DNA from: Caballeronia sp. Lep1P3
Lineage (GTDB): Bacteria > Pseudomonadota > Gammaproteobacteria > Burkholderiales > Burkholderiaceae
Length of the DNA stretch: 64,000 bases
NCBI RefSeq assembly: GCF_022879595.1
Contig: NZ_CP084267.1
Span: 62,001 to 126,000, forward strand
Direction: 5' to 3'
Shown: one piece after another, positions 41,385-50,262 of the stretch
Numbering within the stretch: position 1 is the stretch's first letter
Layout of the letters: the number at the start of each line of letters is the position of its first letter
Notes under the pieces: generated by a model
The model's database searches: none
Seen by the model: only the letters and a program-made list of their open reading frames with translations
What the model was told of the DNA's origin: nothing
Program-made: the position numbers and the translations under genes

Positions 41385-43061
41385 TCAGGCCGCCTCGAGT
41401 TCCGCCGTCTTGCGCTCGACGCCAGCGTCCGCGCGCGCATCGTCGAGGATCATGTCGGCGCCCTTTTCCGCGACCATCATCGTCGGCGCATTGAGATTGC
41501 CCGACGTGATGTTCGGAAAAATCGATGCATCGACGATGCGCAAGCCCGACACGCCATGCACGCGCAGACGTTCGTCCACGACGGCCGTTTGCGCATCCGG
41601 ACCCATCGCGCACGATCCGCACAGGTGATAGATGGAGCCGGACTGATCGCGGAAATAATCGAGCAGCGCTTCATCGCTTTCGACATCCGGCCCCGGCGAG
41701 ATTTCCTCGGCGGTGATGCCGCGCAGCGCATCCGTTCCCATGATGCGGCGAATCAGCTTGCTGCCTTGCACGGCTTCGCGCAGATCCTTCTCCGTGGTCA
41801 GCGCGTTGATGTGAATCTTCGCGGCGTCTTCCACGCGGTTCGACGCGATCTCGATGGCGCCGCGGCTCGTCGGACGGCACGGGTTGAAGCACAGCAGAAA
41901 GCCGGAATACGGTTCCGGTACGAGCTGCGCCTTGCTGCTCTTCGGAATGCGATACGACAACGGGTTGAAATAGAGCTGCAGGTTCGGCTCCGCTTCGCGC
42001 GCCTCGCCACGGAAGAAACCGCCCGCCTGATTCACGCTCATCGAAAGCGGACCCTTGCGCGTCAACAGATACTGCAGGCCGACCTTCAGCTTGCCGACGA
42101 ACGAGCGCAGTTGGTCGTTCAACGTCTTCACCGTCGCGCGATAGTAGAAGCTCACGCACAAATGATCCTGCAGGTTCTTGCCGACCGCGGGCAGCTCATG
42201 CACGAGGGGAACGCCGTGCTTGGCGAGCAGCGCGGCATCGCCGATGCCGGAGAGTTGCATCAGCTTCGGCGAATCCACCGCGCCCGCCGAGAGAATCACT
42301 TCGCGCTTGGCGCTGAAGCCGAGCGTTTCACCGCCACGCATGGCGAGCACGCCGACCGCGCGCTTCGCGTGGTCGAACAGCACGCGGCGCACGGTGATGT
42401 TGCGCTCGATGCGCAGGTTCTTGCGCGAAAGCGCCGGGTGCAGATACTCGAAACTGCTCGACGAACGCTGGCCGTTGCGCGCGTTGACATCGTAGATGCC
42501 CGCGCCTTCGAAATGCGCGCCGTTGAAGTCGTCGGTGAGCGGATAGCCTGCCTGCTGCGCGCCTTGCAGAAAATTCTGGCAGATGGGATGCGCCGCGCCC
42601 TTCATCGGCGAAATGCTGATTTTGCCCTTCGCGCCGTGATATTCCGTGTCACCGGCCGGATGCGATTCGAGCCGCCGGAAATACGGCAGCACGTCGCGAA
42701 AGCCCCAGCCCGCGTTGCCCGCGCGCTCCCAGTCGTCGAAGTCGTGCGGCTGGCCGCGCACGTAGATCATCGCGTTGATCGAGCCGGAGCCGCCCTGCAC
42801 CTTGCCGCGCGGACAGTACAGCGAGCGGTCGTTGAGTTCGCGCTCGGGCTCGCTGTAGTACATCCAGTTGTACTCGGGGTTGTAGTAGGTCTTCGTGAAG
42901 CCGACCGGAATCTTGAACCAGAACGAGGCGTCCTCGCCGCCCGCTTCCAGCAGCAGCACCGAATGCTCGCCCGATTCCGAAAGCCTGTCGGCCAGAATGC
43001 AGCCCGCCGAGCCTGCGCCCACGATGATGTAATCGAATTCCATGTGTTCCTGACGATTCAT
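41385..43061 (-). CDS. GMC family FAD oxidoreductase (choline dehydrogenase-like)
   Basis: This 558-residue flavoprotein has the FAD-binding Rossmann motif DYIIVGAGSAGCILADRLSE near the start, the GMC signature RGKVQGGSGSINAMIYVRG, a second signature SAGAVDSPKLMQLSGIGD, and the catalytic His region HLCGSCAMGPDAQTAVVDE plus NAPTMMVAEKGADMI near the end. It oxidises an alcohol or polyol, passing electrons to FAD and the respiratory chain. Its place after the enolase-superfamily and MFS genes suggests a sugar or sugar-acid substrate (inference). ATG 43061 was used; ATG 43043 (AGGAA upstream) is an equally good start. It is 31 bases after the dehydratase stop. Confidence 0.9.
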   Translation of the reverse strand: MNRQEHMEFDYIIVGAGSAGCILADRLSESGEHSVLLLEAGGEDASFWFKIPVGFTKTYYNPEYNWMYYSEPERELNDRSLYCPRGKVQGGSGSINAMIYVRGQPHDFDDWERAGNAGWGFRDVLPYFRRLESHPAGDTEYHGAKGKISISPMKGAAHPICQNFLQGAQQAGYPLTDDFNGAHFEGAGIYDVNARNGQRSSSSFEYLHPALSRKNLRIERNITVRRVLFDHAKRAVGVLAMRGGETLGFSAKREVILSAGAVDSPKLMQLSGIGDAALLAKHGVPLVHELPAVGKNLQDHLCVSFYYRATVKTLNDQLRSFVGKLKVGLQYLLTRKGPLSMSVNQAGGFFRGEAREAEPNLQLYFNPLSYRIPKSSKAQLVPEPYSGFLLCFNPCRPTSRGAIEIASNRVEDAAKIHINALTTEKDLREAVQGSKLIRRIMGTDALRGITAEEISPGPDVESDEALLDYFRDQSGSIYHLCGSCAMGPDAQTAVVDERLRVHGVSGLRIVDASIFPNITSGNLNAPTMMVAEKGADMILDDARADAGVERKTAELEAA

Positions 43062-43092
43062 GTTGATTGCCTGAGCCGTTTGGCGTGAGGAC

Positions 43093-44310
43093 TTAGCCCT
43101 TCGCGGGCGCGAGATCCTTCACGTCGAAGGGCTTCGATGCCATCTGCAAATGCAGGCGCTCGCCGGTGTACGGCGTATGCGCGCGCACGACGTCCATGTT
43201 CAGTTCGACGCCCAGGCCCGGCTCCGTCGACGGAACGATGTAGCCGTCCTCCCAGCGGATCGGCGTCTTGAGCACTTGCGCATGAAAACCGTCCCATGTG
43301 CCGATGCTTTCCTGAATCAGGAAGTTGGGCGAACAGGCGGCGATCTGCACGCTCGCCGCCGCGCCGACCGGCCCGTTGTAGAGATGCGGCGCGATCTGCG
43401 CGTAATAGACTTCGGCGAGGCTCGCAATCTTCTTCGCTTCGAGCAGGCCGCCCACGCGCCCGACGTTGAATTGCAAGATCGATGCAGCGCGCGCGTCGAG
43501 CAATCGGAAGAACTCGTACTTGGTCGTCAGGCGCTCGCCCGCGGCAATTGGAATGCTCGTCTTCGCGGCGACTTCGGCCATCGCGCCTTCCTGTCCGGGC
43601 GGCACGGGCTCTTCGAACCAGAGCGGGTCGAACTTGGCGAGACGCTCGGCAAGACGAATGGCCGAGGACGGAACCATCTGCCCGTGCGTGCCGAACAGCA
43701 GGTCCGCCTTGCTGCCGACGGCCTCGCGTACCTTGCGGCAGAACGTTTCGCAGCGGTCCATGACTTCGAGTGAAATCTGGTGGCCGGAATAGGCGGTGTA
43801 CGGGCCGGCCGGATCGAACTTCACGGCGGTGAAGCCGAGCGCCACGTTCTGCGCGGCGCATTCGGCGGCGAGATCGGGGTCGTCGTAATCGTATTCGCCG
43901 CGCGCGTTCTTCGGATACAGATACGTGTACGAGCGCAGACGTTCATGCACGCGTCCGCCGAGCAGTTCGTACACGGGCTTGCCCGCCGCCTTGCCGATGA
44001 TGTCCCAGCAGGCCATTTCCAGACCGCTCACGACGCCCATCATCGTGAGATCGGGGCGCTGCGTGAAGCCGCTCGAATACGCTTCGCGATAGAAGCGTTC
44101 GACGTGATGCGGATCGTGGCCGAGCAGATAGCGCTCGAAGACATCGTCGATGACGGGCGTCATCGCCTTCGGATGGAACGTCGCGGAATAGATTTCGCCG
44201 ACGCCTTCGATGCCGCAATCCGTGCGCAGCTTGACGAAGATCCAGTACATGCCGCCCACATGCGGCGGCGGAACAGCGACGACATACGTCTCCAACGCCG
44301 CGATTTTCAT
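43093..44310 (-). CDS. Mandelate racemase/enolase superfamily sugar-acid dehydratase
   Basis: This 405-residue enzyme shows the superfamily layout: a capping domain (about 1-125; MTPVIDDVFERYLLGHDPHH) and a barrel with the catalytic-base strand (ALGFTAVKFDPAGPY), metal-ligand regions (LLFGTHGQ; WFEEPVPPGQ; IPIAAGERLTT) and a His in YYAQIAPHLYNGP. The KxD replaces the KxK of racemases, as in several acid-sugar dehydratases. It probably removes water from a six- or five-carbon sugar acid; which one is not known. The ATG overlaps the stop of the MFS gene by 4 bases, and the gene is within the operon with an aldehyde dehydrogenase and a GMC enzyme. Confidence 0.85.
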   Translation of the reverse strand: MKIAALETYVVAVPPPHVGGMYWIFVKLRTDCGIEGVGEIYSATFHPKAMTPVIDDVFERYLLGHDPHHVERFYREAYSSGFTQRPDLTMMGVVSGLEMACWDIIGKAAGKPVYELLGGRVHERLRSYTYLYPKNARGEYDYDDPDLAAECAAQNVALGFTAVKFDPAGPYTAYSGHQISLEVMDRCETFCRKVREAVGSKADLLFGTHGQMVPSSAIRLAERLAKFDPLWFEEPVPPGQEGAMAEVAAKTSIPIAAGERLTTKYEFFRLLDARAASILQFNVGRVGGLLEAKKIASLAEVYYAQIAPHLYNGPVGAAASVQIAACSPNFLIQESIGTWDGFHAQVLKTPIRWEDGYIVPSTEPGLGVELNMDVVRAHTPYTGERLHLQMASKPFDVKDLAPAKG

Positions 44311-45611
44311 TGTTGCGCTTCCTTGCGATCGATTCTGTGTTTGAAGATGAGCCCCGCCACGCCGCCGAGCGCCGCCATGCACGCGACATAGCCGAAGTAA
44401 ATCTGGTAGCCGAGCACGCCGGGATAGTTCTGCGTCAGATAGCCGTTCACGAGCGGCAGGAACGTGTCGGGCATATAGCCGAGCACGGACACGAGGCCGA
44501 TGGCGAGCCCCATCGTTTCGGCGCGCACGTTGCACTGATCGAGCAGCGACCAGTAGAGCCCGCGAATGGCGTAAGTCATCACGCCGATGAAGAGCACCAG
44601 CACCGCGACGAGCGCGTGACTCGCGATATGCGGCGCGGCTATGAGCACGAGCAGCGCGAGCGCCGCGCAGAAGAGCGCCGCGACCAGCACGGAAATCTTC
44701 GAGAAGCGGTCGCCCAGAAAGCCGCCGCCGATGCCGCCGATCGGACGCATCCACAGCTTGAGCGTGGTGATCGCGCCGGCCATGACGACGGTCAAGCCGA
44801 TTTCCTTCTCGTGCAGATATGCAGAAAAGCTATACGTCGCCCAGAAGACCTGATAGCCGCAGAACACGATGCCCGAGAGCAGCAGCAGTTCGCGGTTCCG
44901 AATGAGCGCGCCGAGTTCGCGCAGCACGTTGCTGTCGTTGCGCTTTTCCTGCGTCGCCGCGCCCGATTGCGGGTCGCGCACGAGACCGAGCACGATGCCA
45001 AGCCCGATGCAAAGAAACGCATAGAGATAGACCACGACGCGAAAGCCCGCCGCGTTCGATTCGCCGCGCGAATTCGTGATCCACGCGAACAGCGAAATGG
45101 CGATCGTCGCGAGCATCGCTTCGATCAGGCCGCGGCCACCATCGAGGAAGCCGAAGAAGCGGCCCTGCTCATCGGCGGATGCGATCAGCGAGACGCGCTT
45201 GATGATGGCCGCCCAGAACGTGAGGCCGGTCGTCAATCCCCAGCCACCGAAAATGACGACGAGCGAAGCGATCGACGGCGCGGTGGAATACCAGAGACCG
45301 AGCGCGCCCGTTGCGATCAGCGAGAACGTGATGAGCACGCGCGGCGCGATGCGGTCCGCGAGCCAGCCGCTCGGCAGATAGCAGACGAGGAAGATGGTGC
45401 CGAGCGCGGAATACAGATAGCCGAGCTGTGCTTCGCTGATGTGGAAGACTTCGAGCATCGTCGGCTGATAGACCTGCCGCAGATACAGGATCGGATAGAT
45501 CGCGCCCGCCGCGATCACCAGCAGCGCAAGCTGAAGATAGCGGCTTGCGCGCGTGGCTTCGCGCGGCGACGCGCCCATGCTTGGGCTCGTCTGTACGGGA
45601 TTCGTGGACAA
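44307..45611 (-). CDS. MFS transporter
   Basis: This 434-residue protein has about twelve membrane segments and MFS signatures (YLPSGWLADRIAPRVLITFS; GGGFLGDRFSKISVLV). It is likely to import the substrate of the catabolic operon (inference). Two starts are possible. A TTG at 45611 has a strong GAGGAG site 7 bases upstream and was chosen; an ATG at 45638 lies 9 codons further up without a good site. The stop overlaps the next gene by 4 bases (ATGA). It lies 88 bases after the aldehyde dehydrogenase stop on the same strand. Confidence 0.87.
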   Translation of the reverse strand: MSTNPVQTSPSMGASPREATRASRYLQLALLVIAAGAIYPILYLRQVYQPTMLEVFHISEAQLGYLYSALGTIFLVCYLPSGWLADRIAPRVLITFSLIATGALGLWYSTAPSIASLVVIFGGWGLTTGLTFWAAIIKRVSLIASADEQGRFFGFLDGGRGLIEAMLATIAISLFAWITNSRGESNAAGFRVVVYLYAFLCIGLGIVLGLVRDPQSGAATQEKRNDSNVLRELGALIRNRELLLLSGIVFCGYQVFWATYSFSAYLHEKEIGLTVVMAGAITTLKLWMRPIGGIGGGFLGDRFSKISVLVAALFCAALALLVLIAAPHIASHALVAVLVLFIGVMTYAIRGLYWSLLDQCNVRAETMGLAIGLVSVLGYMPDTFLPLVNGYLTQNYPGVLGYQIYFGYVACMAALGGVAGLIFKHRIDRKEAQQ

Positions 45612-45699
45612 GATGTGCTCCTCGAGGCGTCCGGCCATGCGCCGGCGCCGCCATGTGTTCTTGTGATGAGGGAAATGAAACGATGTGCGATGCGCGCGC

Positions 45700-47124
45700 T
45701 CAGTACTTCATGACGACGAGGCGCGTCTGCGTGAATTCGAGCATGCCGTGCTTGCCGTCGTCGCCGCCGATGCCCGAGCGTTTCCATCCGGCGTGGAAGC
45801 CCTGATACGGATCGGCGGGCGTGCGATTGATGTACAGCTCGCCCGCTTCGATCGCGTTGGCGACTTTCATCGCGTTGCGGTAGTTCTCCGTATAAAGCAC
45901 CGAGGAGAGACCGAACTGATGATCGTTCGCCATCGCGAGGGCTTCGTCGAGCGTGCGATAGGGCAGCACGGCGAGCACCGGCCCGAAGGTCTCTTCCTGC
46001 ACGATTTCCATGTCCTGACGGCAGTTCGAAAGCAGCGTCGGCGGATAGAAAAAGCCCTTGCGCGCAGGCACTTCGCCGCCCGTTTCCAGCTTCGCGCCCG
46101 CTTCGACGGCGCGGCGGACCATCGCGTGAATGCCCTTGCGCGATGCCTCGTTGACGAGCGGCCCCATGAAGCTCGCGTTCTCCGCGCGGTCGCCGATGCG
46201 CTTCGCGAGCATCTGCGCTTTCAGGAGCGCGACGAATTCATCGTGGATGCTTGCATGCACGTACACGCGCTCGATGGCCGTGCAGAGTTGCCCGCTGTGC
46301 GTGAGCTTCGATGCGACGAGTTCGCGCGCCGCCTTGTGCAGATCGGCATCCGCCTCGACGATGGCCGGCGTCTTGCCGCCGAGTTCGAGCGAAGGCTTCG
46401 CGATGTTCGCCTTGCAGTACTCGAGCACCTTGCGCCCCGCCGACACGCTGCCCGTCAGCGTGATCATGCCGACGGCCGGATGCGTGCAGACGGCTTCGGC
46501 CGTCGCGTGATCCATCGCGAGAATATTGACGATGCCCGCCGGAAGCGCGGCGCGCTCGACCGCGCGCGCGAGCGCGAACGCCGAGAGCGGCGTGTTGTTG
46601 CTCGGACGCACGACAACCGTGTTGCCCGCGATCAACGCCGGCGCGACCTTGCGCATCAGCGTGTAGATGGGGAAATTGAACGGGATCAGACACGCGACGA
46701 CGCCGATCGGCTCGCGATGCAGCACGAGGTTTTCGTCGGGCGTATCGCTCGGAATGACTTCGCCTTCGATGCGCCGCGCCCATTCCGCGTGATAGCGCGT
46801 GATCTCGGCGGCGTACACGGCTTCGTTCGTCGCGTCGGCGACGCTCTTGCCGGATTCCATCGCGAGCGCCGCGCCGATCTCGACCGATGCCTCGACGATG
46901 GCGTCGGCCAGGCGCCGCATGTGCGCGGCGCGCTCGGCGGCAGGCGTCGCGCGCCAGCGTTTCTGCTCGGCGGCCGCGTGCTCGACGGCGGCGATGGCTT
47001 CTTCGCGCGATGCGTTGTGCACGCTGCCGACGACTTCCTCGGTAGCCGGATTGAGGACGGCGGTGACATCGGCGCTGGCGGGCTCGATGAAACGTCCATT
47101 CACGAAATTGCGTTCTGACATCAT
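45700..47124 (-). CDS. NAD(P)-dependent aldehyde dehydrogenase (AldA-like)
   Basis: This 474-residue enzyme oxidises an aldehyde to an acid. It has the catalytic Cys in THSGQLCTAIERVYV, the general-base Glu in KPSLELGGKTPAIV, the oxyanion Asn in LIPFNFPIYTLMRK and the Rossmann turn TLTGSVSAGRKV. It resembles lactaldehyde/glycolaldehyde dehydrogenases (AldA) in length and in the N-terminal motif RNFVNGRFIEP. Two adjacent ATGs (47124 and 47121) can start it. It is the first gene of a leftward operon (aldehyde dehydrogenase, MFS, dehydratase, GMC) and diverges from a porin with 281 bases between, where both promoters should lie. Confidence 0.92.
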   Translation of the reverse strand: MMSERNFVNGRFIEPASADVTAVLNPATEEVVGSVHNASREEAIAAVEHAAAEQKRWRATPAAERAAHMRRLADAIVEASVEIGAALAMESGKSVADATNEAVYAAEITRYHAEWARRIEGEVIPSDTPDENLVLHREPIGVVACLIPFNFPIYTLMRKVAPALIAGNTVVVRPSNNTPLSAFALARAVERAALPAGIVNILAMDHATAEAVCTHPAVGMITLTGSVSAGRKVLEYCKANIAKPSLELGGKTPAIVEADADLHKAARELVASKLTHSGQLCTAIERVYVHASIHDEFVALLKAQMLAKRIGDRAENASFMGPLVNEASRKGIHAMVRRAVEAGAKLETGGEVPARKGFFYPPTLLSNCRQDMEIVQEETFGPVLAVLPYRTLDEALAMANDHQFGLSSVLYTENYRNAMKVANAIEAGELYINRTPADPYQGFHAGWKRSGIGGDDGKHGMLEFTQTRLVVMKY

Positions 47125-47405
47125 GCGTCTCGATTTTTGCGGGTCGTCGTGACCGGGAAAGAGGCTCGGGAAGGGCCGAGGCGCGGCCATTTGTCCACTT
47201 GCTGGCGGGCGATTTTTCCGCGCATCGCGCTGCAACGACAAGCGAGAATTTCGCTGGGCAATCATTCGAAAAACTCGCGCTCGACGCCTCGCCGAATCGC
47301 TTCGCGCAGGCATCGGGATGCCGCACAATCCGTCGCTCGACGTCCGCCGCTTCGGTCGAATGTCATTGGATATCCTTATCAAAAACAACACGTTTCGAGA
47401 CACTT

Positions 47406-48551
47406 ATGAGAATCAAAGCGCTTCTTGTCGCGGCAGTGAGCTGCGTGTCCTCCGCCGTCTTTGCGCAGACGAGCGTCACGCTATACGGCGTGCTCGACGA
47501 AGGCTTCGACTACACGAGCAACGTCGCGTCCGAACGCGTCTACGAACTGACGAGCGGCTATGCGTCGGGCAGCCGTTGGGGCATGCGCGGCGTCGAGGAC
47601 CTCGGCGGCGGCACGCAGGCGGTGTTTCAGCTCGAAAGCGGCGTGAACGTCAGCAATGGCGCGGCGGGGCAAGGCGGCCGCATGTTCGGGCGTCAGGCGT
47701 ATGTCGGCGTGCGCAATGCGCAATACGGCGCGGTGACGCTCGGCCGCCAGTACGATTCCGTCGTCGACTATCTCGCGCCCACGACGGCGAACGGCAACTT
47801 CGCCGGCTATCTGTTCGCGCATCCGTTCGACAACGACAACACGGACAACTCGTTTCGCGTCAACAACACCGTGAAATACGCGAGTCCCGCGTTCGGCGGC
47901 TTCCGCTTCGGCGGCACATACAGCTTCAGCAACGCGTCGAGCTTTGCCGACAACCGGCAGTACAGCGTCGGCGCGTCGTATGCGAACGGCGGCTTGCTGA
48001 TCGGCGCGGCTTACTTGCGCGCGGACAACGCCGGCCTGACCGATGCCGGCGCGATCGCGGCCAACGACGCGAGCTTCGTCGCGCGCCGCATGCAGGTGTT
48101 CGGCGCGGGCATCGATTACACGTTCGGCGCGGCGACGGCCGGCTTCGCGTACACGAACGCGAGTTATCGCGATCCGGTGACGAACGGCTATATCGGCGGC
48201 TCGCTCGCCAGCGGCGGCGACACGCTCAAGAACCTGCGTTATCAAAACTTCGAAGTGAACGGAAAGTACCAGTTCGCGCCGGATTTCTTCGTGGGCGCGC
48301 AGTATGTGTATTCGATGGAGACGTATGACTCGGCATCCGGCAAGGTCAGGCCGAAGATCCACTCCGCTGGATTGATGGCCGACTATTCGTTATCCAAGCG
48401 CACCGACGTCTATGTGCAGGGCGTGTATCAGAAGGTCGCGGGCGACGCGACCGGCTCGGTGCTGGATCACGCGTATGTTCCGGGAGCGCAAGGCGTATCG
48501 TCCAATTCGGAGCAGTTCGTCGCGCGAGTGGCGTTGCGGCACGCGTTCTGA
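47406..48551 (+). CDS. Gram-negative porin (Burkholderia type)
   Basis: This 381-residue outer-membrane protein has a signal peptide (about 1-20, VSCVSSAVFAQ), the typical mature start SVTLYGVLDEGFDYTS, GSRWGMRGVEDLGGGTQAVF, the RQAYVGVRNAQYGAVTLGRQ strand and a terminal Phe (RVALRHAF) needed for barrel insertion. It forms a trimeric general porin for small hydrophilic solutes. It is divergent from the aldehyde dehydrogenase operon, so it may help uptake of that operon's substrate (inference). The ATG at 47406 gives the signal peptide. A strong terminator follows 23 bases after the stop. Confidence 0.93.
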   Translation: MRIKALLVAAVSCVSSAVFAQTSVTLYGVLDEGFDYTSNVASERVYELTSGYASGSRWGMRGVEDLGGGTQAVFQLESGVNVSNGAAGQGGRMFGRQAYVGVRNAQYGAVTLGRQYDSVVDYLAPTTANGNFAGYLFAHPFDNDNTDNSFRVNNTVKYASPAFGGFRFGGTYSFSNASSFADNRQYSVGASYANGGLLIGAAYLRADNAGLTDAGAIAANDASFVARRMQVFGAGIDYTFGAATAGFAYTNASYRDPVTNGYIGGSLASGGDTLKNLRYQNFEVNGKYQFAPDFFVGAQYVYSMETYDSASGKVRPKIHSAGLMADYSLSKRTDVYVQGVYQKVAGDATGSVLDHAYVPGAQGVSSNSEQFVARVALRHAF

Positions 48552-48573
48552 AGCGCGCGCGTTTCGCGTGACG

Positions 48574-48609
48574 AAGGCCGCTTCGACGCATGCCGAAGCG
48601 GCCTTTTTT
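48574..48609 (+). terminator. Porin terminator
   Basis: A 12-bp stem (AAGGCCGCTTCG with CGAAGCGGCCTT), an 8-nt loop and a T run, 23 bases after the porin stop. Confidence 0.9.
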
Positions 48610-48695
48610 GCGCTCGCACGCTTGATGGAAGCGTCGCACCGGAATACCGATTGCTCCGTTCCACCCATTCAGCCAGCCAGGAACAGGAGAACCGA

Positions 48696-49802
48696 ATGTC
48701 CCAACCCGCACTCTTCACCCCCACGCGCGTGCGCAATCTCGAACTGGCGAACCGCATCGTCATCGCGCCGATGTGCCAGTACTCCGCCGAAGACGGCTGC
48801 ATGAACGAGTGGCACCTCATTCATCTCGGACAACTCGCGCTATCGGGCGCGGCGCTGCTCACCATCGAAGCGACGGCCGTGCTGCCCGAAGGCCGCATCA
48901 CCTGGGCGGATGTCGGCCTCTGGAACGACGAAACTGAAGCCGCCATCGAGCGCACGCTCAAAGGCATACGCCGCTGGTCGGAGATGCCGATTGCCATTCA
49001 GTTGAGCCACGCCGGGCGCAAGGCATCGACGGAAGTGCCGTGGGAAGGCGGCGCGCAACTCGCGCCGGACCACGCGCACGGCTGGCAGACCGAGGCGCCT
49101 TCGGCCGTACCGTATGAAGCAGACGAAACGCCGCCCGTCGCGCTCGATCGCGCCGGGCTCGCGCGCATCCGCGACGCGTTCGCCGCGTCCGCGAAGCGCG
49201 CGGCGCGCCTTGGCATCGACCTCATTCAGATTCACGCGGCGCACGGCTATCTGCTGCATCAGTTCCTCTCGCCGCTATCGAACCGGCGCGACGACGAATA
49301 CGGCGGCTCGCTCGAAAACCGCATGCGCTTTCCGCTCGAAATCTTCGATGCCGTGCGCGGCGCGTTTCCCGAGGATCGCCCGGTGACGGTGCGCGTCTCC
49401 GGCACGGATTGGGTCGATGGCGGCTGGGACATCGAGCAGACGATTGCGTTGGCGCGCGCACTGGACGCGCGCGGCTGCGATGCGATCCACGTCTCGAGCG
49501 GCGGTCTCGATCCGGCGCAGAAGATTCCCGTCGGTCCGAGCTATCAGGTGCCGCTCGCGCGCGCGGTCAAGGAAGCCGCGAAGATGCCGGTCGTGGCCGT
49601 CGGGCTGATTACGGGCATCGAGCAGGCGGAAGGCATCGTCGGCACGGGCGACGCCGACATGATCGCGCTTGCGCGCACCGCGCTCTACGATCCGCGCTGG
49701 CCGTGGCATGCGGCGGCGCAACTCGGCGCGCATGTGCGCGCGCCGAAGCAGTATCTGCGCTCGCAGCCGCATCAGTATCGCGACTTGTTCGAGGAAGACT
49801 GA
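48696..49802 (+). CDS. Old yellow enzyme family flavin oxidoreductase (YqjM/XenA type)
   Basis: This 368-residue FMN enzyme reduces activated C=C bonds with NADPH. It shows the thermophilic-like/YqjM-class features: redox Cys in IVIAPMCQYSAEDG, HxxH-like substrate pair in ASRAARLGIDLIQIHAAHGY, the AIQLSHAGRKAS motif, SPLSNRRDDEYGGSLENRMR, and an FMN-phosphate loop ARTALYDPRWPWHAA. AGGAGA lies 8 bases before the ATG at 48696. It stands alone after the porin terminator. It probably detoxifies enones or nitro compounds (family knowledge). Confidence 0.92.
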   Translation: MSQPALFTPTRVRNLELANRIVIAPMCQYSAEDGCMNEWHLIHLGQLALSGAALLTIEATAVLPEGRITWADVGLWNDETEAAIERTLKGIRRWSEMPIAIQLSHAGRKASTEVPWEGGAQLAPDHAHGWQTEAPSAVPYEADETPPVALDRAGLARIRDAFAASAKRAARLGIDLIQIHAAHGYLLHQFLSPLSNRRDDEYGGSLENRMRFPLEIFDAVRGAFPEDRPVTVRVSGTDWVDGGWDIEQTIALARALDARGCDAIHVSSGGLDPAQKIPVGPSYQVPLARAVKEAAKMPVVAVGLITGIEQAEGIVGTGDADMIALARTALYDPRWPWHAAAQLGAHVRAPKQYLRSQPHQYRDLFEED

Positions 49803-49884
49803 CGCGCGCGCGCCGACGCCGCGGCGCGCGTTCGTGCGTGCTATCTTCATCCGGTCGCGCGTCGTTGTTTCATGGGGGCGTCAT

Positions 49885-50253
49885 ATGAGTCAAGTCCGCT
49901 ATCCCCTCGGACCCGACGATCGGGTGCATCTCCTCTGCTGGCTCACATGCGGCTTTCTCGGCGCGTTCTATCTCGAAGGCGCGTGGCCGGATGCGTCGTT
50001 TCAGGTGCGCGCGGCGCATCGCTGGCTCGACCGGCATCACCGCGCCGCCGACTGGATCGAGACCGCGAAGCTCTCCGTTACCGCGCAGGCGCTCGCCACG
50101 CGCTTTTGTCCGCTCCTGGACACCGAAGCCGGACGCAACGCGGTGGAACGGATCATCGAGGGCGACGATCTCGATTACGACACCGCGCTCGTCCAGCGCA
50201 TTTACCACGCGTGCGTCGTCGAACTGATGGACCGGCGACGCCCGTCTCACTGA
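49885..50253 (+). CDS. Hypothetical protein
   Basis: This 122-residue protein starts MSQVRYPLGPDDRVHLLCWL and contains several Trp, His and Arg residues (HRWLDRHHRAADWIETAKLS). It has no signal peptide or clear membrane segment and no motif I recognise. A GGGGGCG run lies just upstream of the ATG at 49885. Third positions are GC-rich, as in real genes here. Its stop is 10 bases from the 3' end of the convergent ClpG remnant. No function can be given. Confidence 0.6.
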   Translation: MSQVRYPLGPDDRVHLLCWLTCGFLGAFYLEGAWPDASFQVRAAHRWLDRHHRAADWIETAKLSVTAQALATRFCPLLDTEAGRNAVERIIEGDDLDYDTALVQRIYHACVVELMDRRRPSH

Positions 50254-50262
50254 TCGCGGTCA

